Of a DNA stretch of 64,000 nt, positions 60,460 to 64,000 are shown one piece after another. The notes under the pieces are model-generated. The model was given only the letters and a program-made list of their open reading frames with translations. It did not search any database and was not told where the DNA came from. Source of the DNA: Caldora sp965222765 (lineage in GTDB: Bacteria; Cyanobacteriota; Cyanobacteriia; Cyanobacteriales; Coleofasciculaceae). Within the stretch, counting starts at the first letter, position 1. Every line of letters begins with the position of its first letter. The stretch covers positions 124,001 through 188,000 of the forward strand of contig CBDCVG010000108.1 of NCBI GenBank assembly GCA_965222765.1. Reading direction: 5' to 3'. Both the position numbers and the translations under genes were made by a program.

Positions 60460-63348
60460 GTGGAAACACTTAAACGGGTTTGGCAACTTCTGAAGACTGA
60501 TATCCGAGAGTTGGGTACGCCTGGAAATTATGCGGTAACTGGTGCAGAAGTTTCTAAGGCTGGATTAGAATTAGCGATCGCATTTGGTTTGTCAGCTTCT
60601 CCTCTCGTAGCAGCAGGACTATCGTTTATAGGGTTAGGAGGAAAAGGATTAAACTTACTCCGTAGTAAGACTAACAACTCACAAAGTTTAGAGCAATGGG
60701 TTGCGATCGCTTTTCCTTTGGCTTATCTGGAAAGTTTTGATGCTTTGGTTCGGAAGAATTACTGGTTGGAAAAACAGATAGGTGCAGGTGTATCAGGTAA
60801 GGAAGTTGGGGAGCAAATTGAGCAACTGCTAGAACTACAGTTAGATAAGGGGTTAGTTTGGGAAGCTTTTGCTTACTTCCCTGAATCTTTGTTAGGGCAA
60901 GCTTTGAATCAACAGTTATCTGGTTTTCTGGAACAAGTGGAATTAGAGCAGGATACCATTCCCATTGTGACTGGCTGGGTAGCTTGGGGAACTAAGGCTG
61001 TTGTGGAGTCACTCCTAGAGTATGAACCAGAAGCAATGCGTAGGAATTATGGTTTGCCGATAGCAGCAGCCAAGGAAAGAGCAATAGTTCGGAAATACGG
61101 CAATATTGAATCTTACCTCACCGAGCAGATATCTCCTGAGCCTAATAGTCTACGGCTGCGGGAACAGTGGAAGGTATTGGGGGAAGAGTCGATTAGGCTT
61201 CCCGATATCTATGTACCTCTGAAAGCAGAGTTAGTAGATGCTAATGGCAAGGTAAATACTAAAACAAAGCCAGTTGATTTAGAGAGTTGGGCAACAGAGC
61301 AGCTTACTAACCCTAAGCAAAACAGCCAGGTAATGTTTATTCAAGGGGGACCAGGGCGTGGTAAGACTGTCTTTTGTCGGATGTTTGCTAATTGGGTGCG
61401 GGAACATCTTCATCCCCTGTGGACACCAATATTGATTCGACTACGAGATATTGATGCCTTTGAGCCGAATATCGAGAATACCCTCCGTGCTGCGGTTAAG
61501 GCAGATTTTGCTAAGAGTGATGATGGCTGGTTGACAGATTCCAATACCCGGTTTTTGTTCTTACTGGATGGGTTTGATGAATTGCGCTTGGAAGGGAGAA
61601 CCACTGGTGGTATTGAAAAGTGCCTCAAACAGGTGGGGAATTTGCAAGCCAGCTGCCAAAGCAATCCTCAGTTGGGACATCGGTTTTTGGTAACTGGTAG
61701 GGAATTGGCACTACAGGGTATCGAACAGTTCTTGCCTCGAAATCTAGAACGGGTAGAAATTGCCCTGATGGATAAACAACTCCAGCAGCAGTGGTTCGGT
61801 AAGTGGGAAAAACAGGTTGGTGAGGAGAAAGCTTCAGCGTTTCAGGAGTTTCTGCAAACTCAAACCTGTCCAGAACGAGTCAAGCAATTAGCCCAAGAAC
61901 CCCTGTTACTCTATCTGTTAGCAGCTATGCATCGGGATGGTAAATTAACAACTCAAATGTTTGAGGAGGCTAGCAGTACTGAGGCCAAAATTCTCATTTA
62001 TCAAACTGCTCTGGATTGGGTACTTACTCAACAACGTCCTGAACAGCTTAATTTTGAACTCACTGAACAAGAAACTGAGGATTTACGACGCATTCTCACC
62101 GAAGCAGGGTTGTGTGTTACCCAAGCGGGTGGGGAATCGGCATCAATCGCCATGATTGAGGCACGACTCAAGGGAGATGATGCAGCCAAAGAACTATTAG
62201 AAAAAGCTCAACAGCGCCTTGGTGACAATCCTCTGAGAAATGCTTTAGCATCCTTTTACCTACGACCAGCTGGCAGTGGGGAAGGAGCAGTAGAATTTGT
62301 TCATAAGAGTTTTGGTGAGTTTCTCTGTGCCGAACGTTTGCAAGAAAGCCTAGAAGAATGGACAGCACCAGGTAGGAAACGCCAAAGATTTTTCCTCAAT
62401 GATGAGCAGTTGGTAGAGAAGATTTATGACCTATTGGGTTATGGTGGACTGACGCCAGAAATTGTGGACTACCTAATGGCGTTATTGGCTGCTAGTAAGG
62501 AATTTCGACCAGTGGAGCTGTTCGAGCGTCTGGAATATTTCTATCAGCGCTGGTGTGATGGAGAATTTATTGATCTAGCAAAGGAAACCGTACCTCAGAA
62601 AAAGACACAGCAATTCAAAGAACTAGGAATTCAATTAGGTCAACGACAGGTGGACATCTATACAGGACTGAATGTGATGATTTTGCTCCTAGAGTTGCAT
62701 CGCTATGCTCTCTCCAGAGATGACCTGAAAGATAAAATCATCTTTTACCCTTGTGGCAAATACGACATTGAAGGTTTTGATCCAACTCGATTGCTTTATA
62801 TTATCAGCTACAGCGATTGTATAGGTATTTACGGCTTCTTAAATACAGTTGGAGGATTTCTTAGTCACGCAGATCTTATAGGCGCATACCTTAGAAGCGC
62901 AAACCTTAGAGGCGCAAACCTTAGAGGCGCAAACCTTAGAGGCGCAAACCTTAGAGGCACATACCTTAGAGGCGCAAACCTTAGAGGCGCAAACCTTAGA
63001 AGCGCAAACCTTAGAGGCGCAAACCTTAGAAGCGCAAACCTTAGAGACGCAAACCTTAGTGGCATAAACCTTATTGGCGTAGATCTGAGTGATGCAAACC
63101 TTATTGGCGCAAATCTGAGTGGCGCAAACCTTATTGGCGCAAACCTTATTGGCGCAAACCTGAGTGGCGCAAACCTGAGTGGCGCAAACCTTAGAGCCGC
63201 AAACCTTAATGGCGCAAACCTTAGTGACGCAAACCTCAAAGATATTACCTGGGATGAGCAGACACAATGGGAGAATATCCGAGGCTTGGAGACAGCTATT
63301 AATGTACCTGACGCCTTGAAACAAAAGCTTGCAATATATGGCTTGTAG
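60460..63348 (+). CDS. NACHT NTPase with C-terminal pentapeptide repeats
   Basis: A 962-residue STAND protein starting at GTG 60460. A helical N-terminal region (about 1-270) is followed by a NACHT ATPase: Walker A IQGGPGRGKTV (about 294-302), Walker B FLFLLDGFDELRLEG (about 367), ATGREL-like VTGRELAL and a helical region with EFVHKSFGEFLCAERL. Residues about 802-927 are about 25 pentapeptides (A-N-L-R/S-G), a right-handed beta-helix sensor. STAND-NACHT proteins of this build are candidate antiphage sensors; that role is inference. The repeat DNA (ggcgcaaacctta) is very uniform, indicating recent expansion. Confidence 0.85.
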   Translation: METLKRVWQLLKTDIRELGTPGNYAVTGAEVSKAGLELAIAFGLSASPLVAAGLSFIGLGGKGLNLLRSKTNNSQSLEQWVAIAFPLAYLESFDALVRKNYWLEKQIGAGVSGKEVGEQIEQLLELQLDKGLVWEAFAYFPESLLGQALNQQLSGFLEQVELEQDTIPIVTGWVAWGTKAVVESLLEYEPEAMRRNYGLPIAAAKERAIVRKYGNIESYLTEQISPEPNSLRLREQWKVLGEESIRLPDIYVPLKAELVDANGKVNTKTKPVDLESWATEQLTNPKQNSQVMFIQGGPGRGKTVFCRMFANWVREHLHPLWTPILIRLRDIDAFEPNIENTLRAAVKADFAKSDDGWLTDSNTRFLFLLDGFDELRLEGRTTGGIEKCLKQVGNLQASCQSNPQLGHRFLVTGRELALQGIEQFLPRNLERVEIALMDKQLQQQWFGKWEKQVGEEKASAFQEFLQTQTCPERVKQLAQEPLLLYLLAAMHRDGKLTTQMFEEASSTEAKILIYQTALDWVLTQQRPEQLNFELTEQETEDLRRILTEAGLCVTQAGGESASIAMIEARLKGDDAAKELLEKAQQRLGDNPLRNALASFYLRPAGSGEGAVEFVHKSFGEFLCAERLQESLEEWTAPGRKRQRFFLNDEQLVEKIYDLLGYGGLTPEIVDYLMALLAASKEFRPVELFERLEYFYQRWCDGEFIDLAKETVPQKKTQQFKELGIQLGQRQVDIYTGLNVMILLLELHRYALSRDDLKDKIIFYPCGKYDIEGFDPTRLLYIISYSDCIGIYGFLNTVGGFLSHADLIGAYLRSANLRGANLRGANLRGANLRGTYLRGANLRGANLRSANLRGANLRSANLRDANLSGINLIGVDLSDANLIGANLSGANLIGANLIGANLSGANLSGANLRAANLNGANLSDANLKDITWDEQTQWENIRGLETAINVPDALKQKLAIYGL

Positions 63349-63501
63349 GAAATGGAAAGGAAATGGGATTAGCCTTTTTTGTCAAACAGAGTGTGTGTGA
63401 GTGAAAAAAGAGCGATCGCTCTCCAGTTTTTAGGTAAACTGAAAAAGCGATCGCTAAGTTACAACAGCTTGTTACTATTTTCACCAACTTGCAAAACCAC
63501 C

Positions 63502-64000
63502 GTGAACTTTAAGTCCACGGCTCATAATCAATATGGACAATTACCTCTTCAATCAAGAAAGAGGATTACAGGTTTTTCAGTCTTAATCTCCATCTTCACC
63601 CTAATCGGAAGTTGTCTGCCAACCGCCGTCCATGCTCAACAAACTGAAACTTTCAACAACTTTGCTGATTGGTGTGTTCACAAGGAGAGTCTTGCTTCAG
63701 ATACAAGGTATACGGTTGAGCTTCTGTTGCAGGAAGCTGGTACAAGGAACTGCCAGGAGGCAAACCAGAAGCTTTCTAACTTGACGACTCTCCATCTCCA
63801 CTCCAAGCAAATTAGCAACCTCCAACCTCTGGAGTCCCTTACCAATCTGACTATACTTGACCTCAGTCACAATAAAATTAGTAATCTCCAACCCCTGCGA
63901 TCGCTTACTAATCTGACTTACCTTAACCTCTGGCACAACCAAATTGATGATATCAGTCCTCTGGCATCCCTAACAAATTTGACCACCCTAGACATTCCTA
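63502..64000 (+). CDS. secreted leucine-rich-repeat protein (partial)
   Basis: From GTG 63502 the frame is open to the window edge: basic start, hydrophobic stretch FSVLISIFTLIGSCLP, cleavage likely after VHA, then a short cap region with two cysteines (DWCVHKE, RNCQEAN) and at least four 22-residue internalin-type repeats (ISNLQPLESLTNLTILDLSH). It continues past 64000. Extracellular or periplasmic. The GTG start is chosen because no ATG lies in frame before the signal peptide. Confidence 0.7.
   Translation, partial: MNFKSTAHNQYGQLPLQSRKRITGFSVLISIFTLIGSCLPTAVHAQQTETFNNFADWCVHKESLASDTRYTVELLLQEAGTRNCQEANQKLSNLTTLHLHSKQISNLQPLESLTNLTILDLSHNKISNLQPLRSLTNLTYLNLWHNQIDDISPLASLTNLTTLDIP

Noticed and set aside
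62839..63324. Minus-strand ORFs rich in VCASK or RFAPL repeats
   Set aside because: Shadows of the pentapeptide-repeat DNA of the NACHT gene.
1..64000. tRNA or rRNA genes
   Set aside because: I saw no cloverleaf-type T-loop or rRNA-like segment outside coding regions.

Overview
The window comes from a filamentous cyanobacterium. The evidence is scattered HIP1-type GCGATCGC sites, sqdB/sqdX sulfolipid genes, a probable monoglucosyldiacylglycerol synthase, the purC-bamA-lpxC-fabZ-lpxA-lpxB order, XisH/XisI, Uma2, CHAT and STAND proteins, and abundant 7-bp tandem repeats (STRR type). The repeat load, many broken accessory genes and moderate GC fit a large, repeat-rich genome of the Moorena/Lyngbya kind; that genus suggestion is inference.

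Layout. 1-6 kb: accessory and decaying material, with a STAND (HTH/NB-ARC/TPR) gene split by a deletion plus frameshift, a GRDP-like protein, a Uma2 nuclease and fragments of XisI and AAA-like genes. 6-12 kb: a metallophosphoesterase, then a polar amino acid ABC transporter on the minus strand (lipoprotein SBP, two permeases, ATPase) interrupted by a SUMF1-fold gene whose C-terminus looks like a diversity-generating retroelement variable region. 12-22 kb: a peptidoglycan-binding/DUF4127-like protein and a 1917-residue multi-LamG protein with an internal jacalin-like lectin domain. 22-32 kb: polyamine genes (carboxy(nor)spermidine dehydrogenase and decarboxylase, agmatinase, arginine decarboxylase) interleaved with Uma2, CHAT remnants and a modBC fusion whose modA survives only as a C-terminal stub. 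32-36 kb: a RodZ-like HTH protein and a tnpB with a nonsense codon. 36-48 kb: a glycolipid glucosyltransferase, then lpxB, a radical SAM protein, an SxxK serine-hydrolase-like protein, lpxA, fabZ, lpxC, bamA and purC on the minus strand. 48-58 kb: a DUF7219-like small protein, a GAF-GAF-PAS adenylate cyclase, MITE-like elements, sqdX-lipoprotein-sqdB and a ZIP-like transporter with an inserted cyclic-nucleotide-binding domain. 58-64 kb: transposase remnant, DUF4760 protein, xisI with a truncated xisH, a NACHT/pentapeptide STAND protein, and the start of a secreted leucine-rich-repeat protein running off the edge.

Most notable observation. A composite low-complexity element (purine-rich GGAGACG-type repeats, a short spacer, then CAAACAA heptamers) sits in frame and in the same orientation inside three conserved enzymes (SpeA, LpxB, LpxC). 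Its first half also lies in the ModBC linker, and a full copy is intergenic at about 49.1 kb. It behaves like a protein-tolerated mobile repeat. The second notable item is the apparently orphan DGR target. The window also holds at least four interspersed intergenic repeat families, some with perfect terminal inverted repeats.

All calls come from reading the sequence and knowledge of the families; no search was run. Domain boundaries are approximate.
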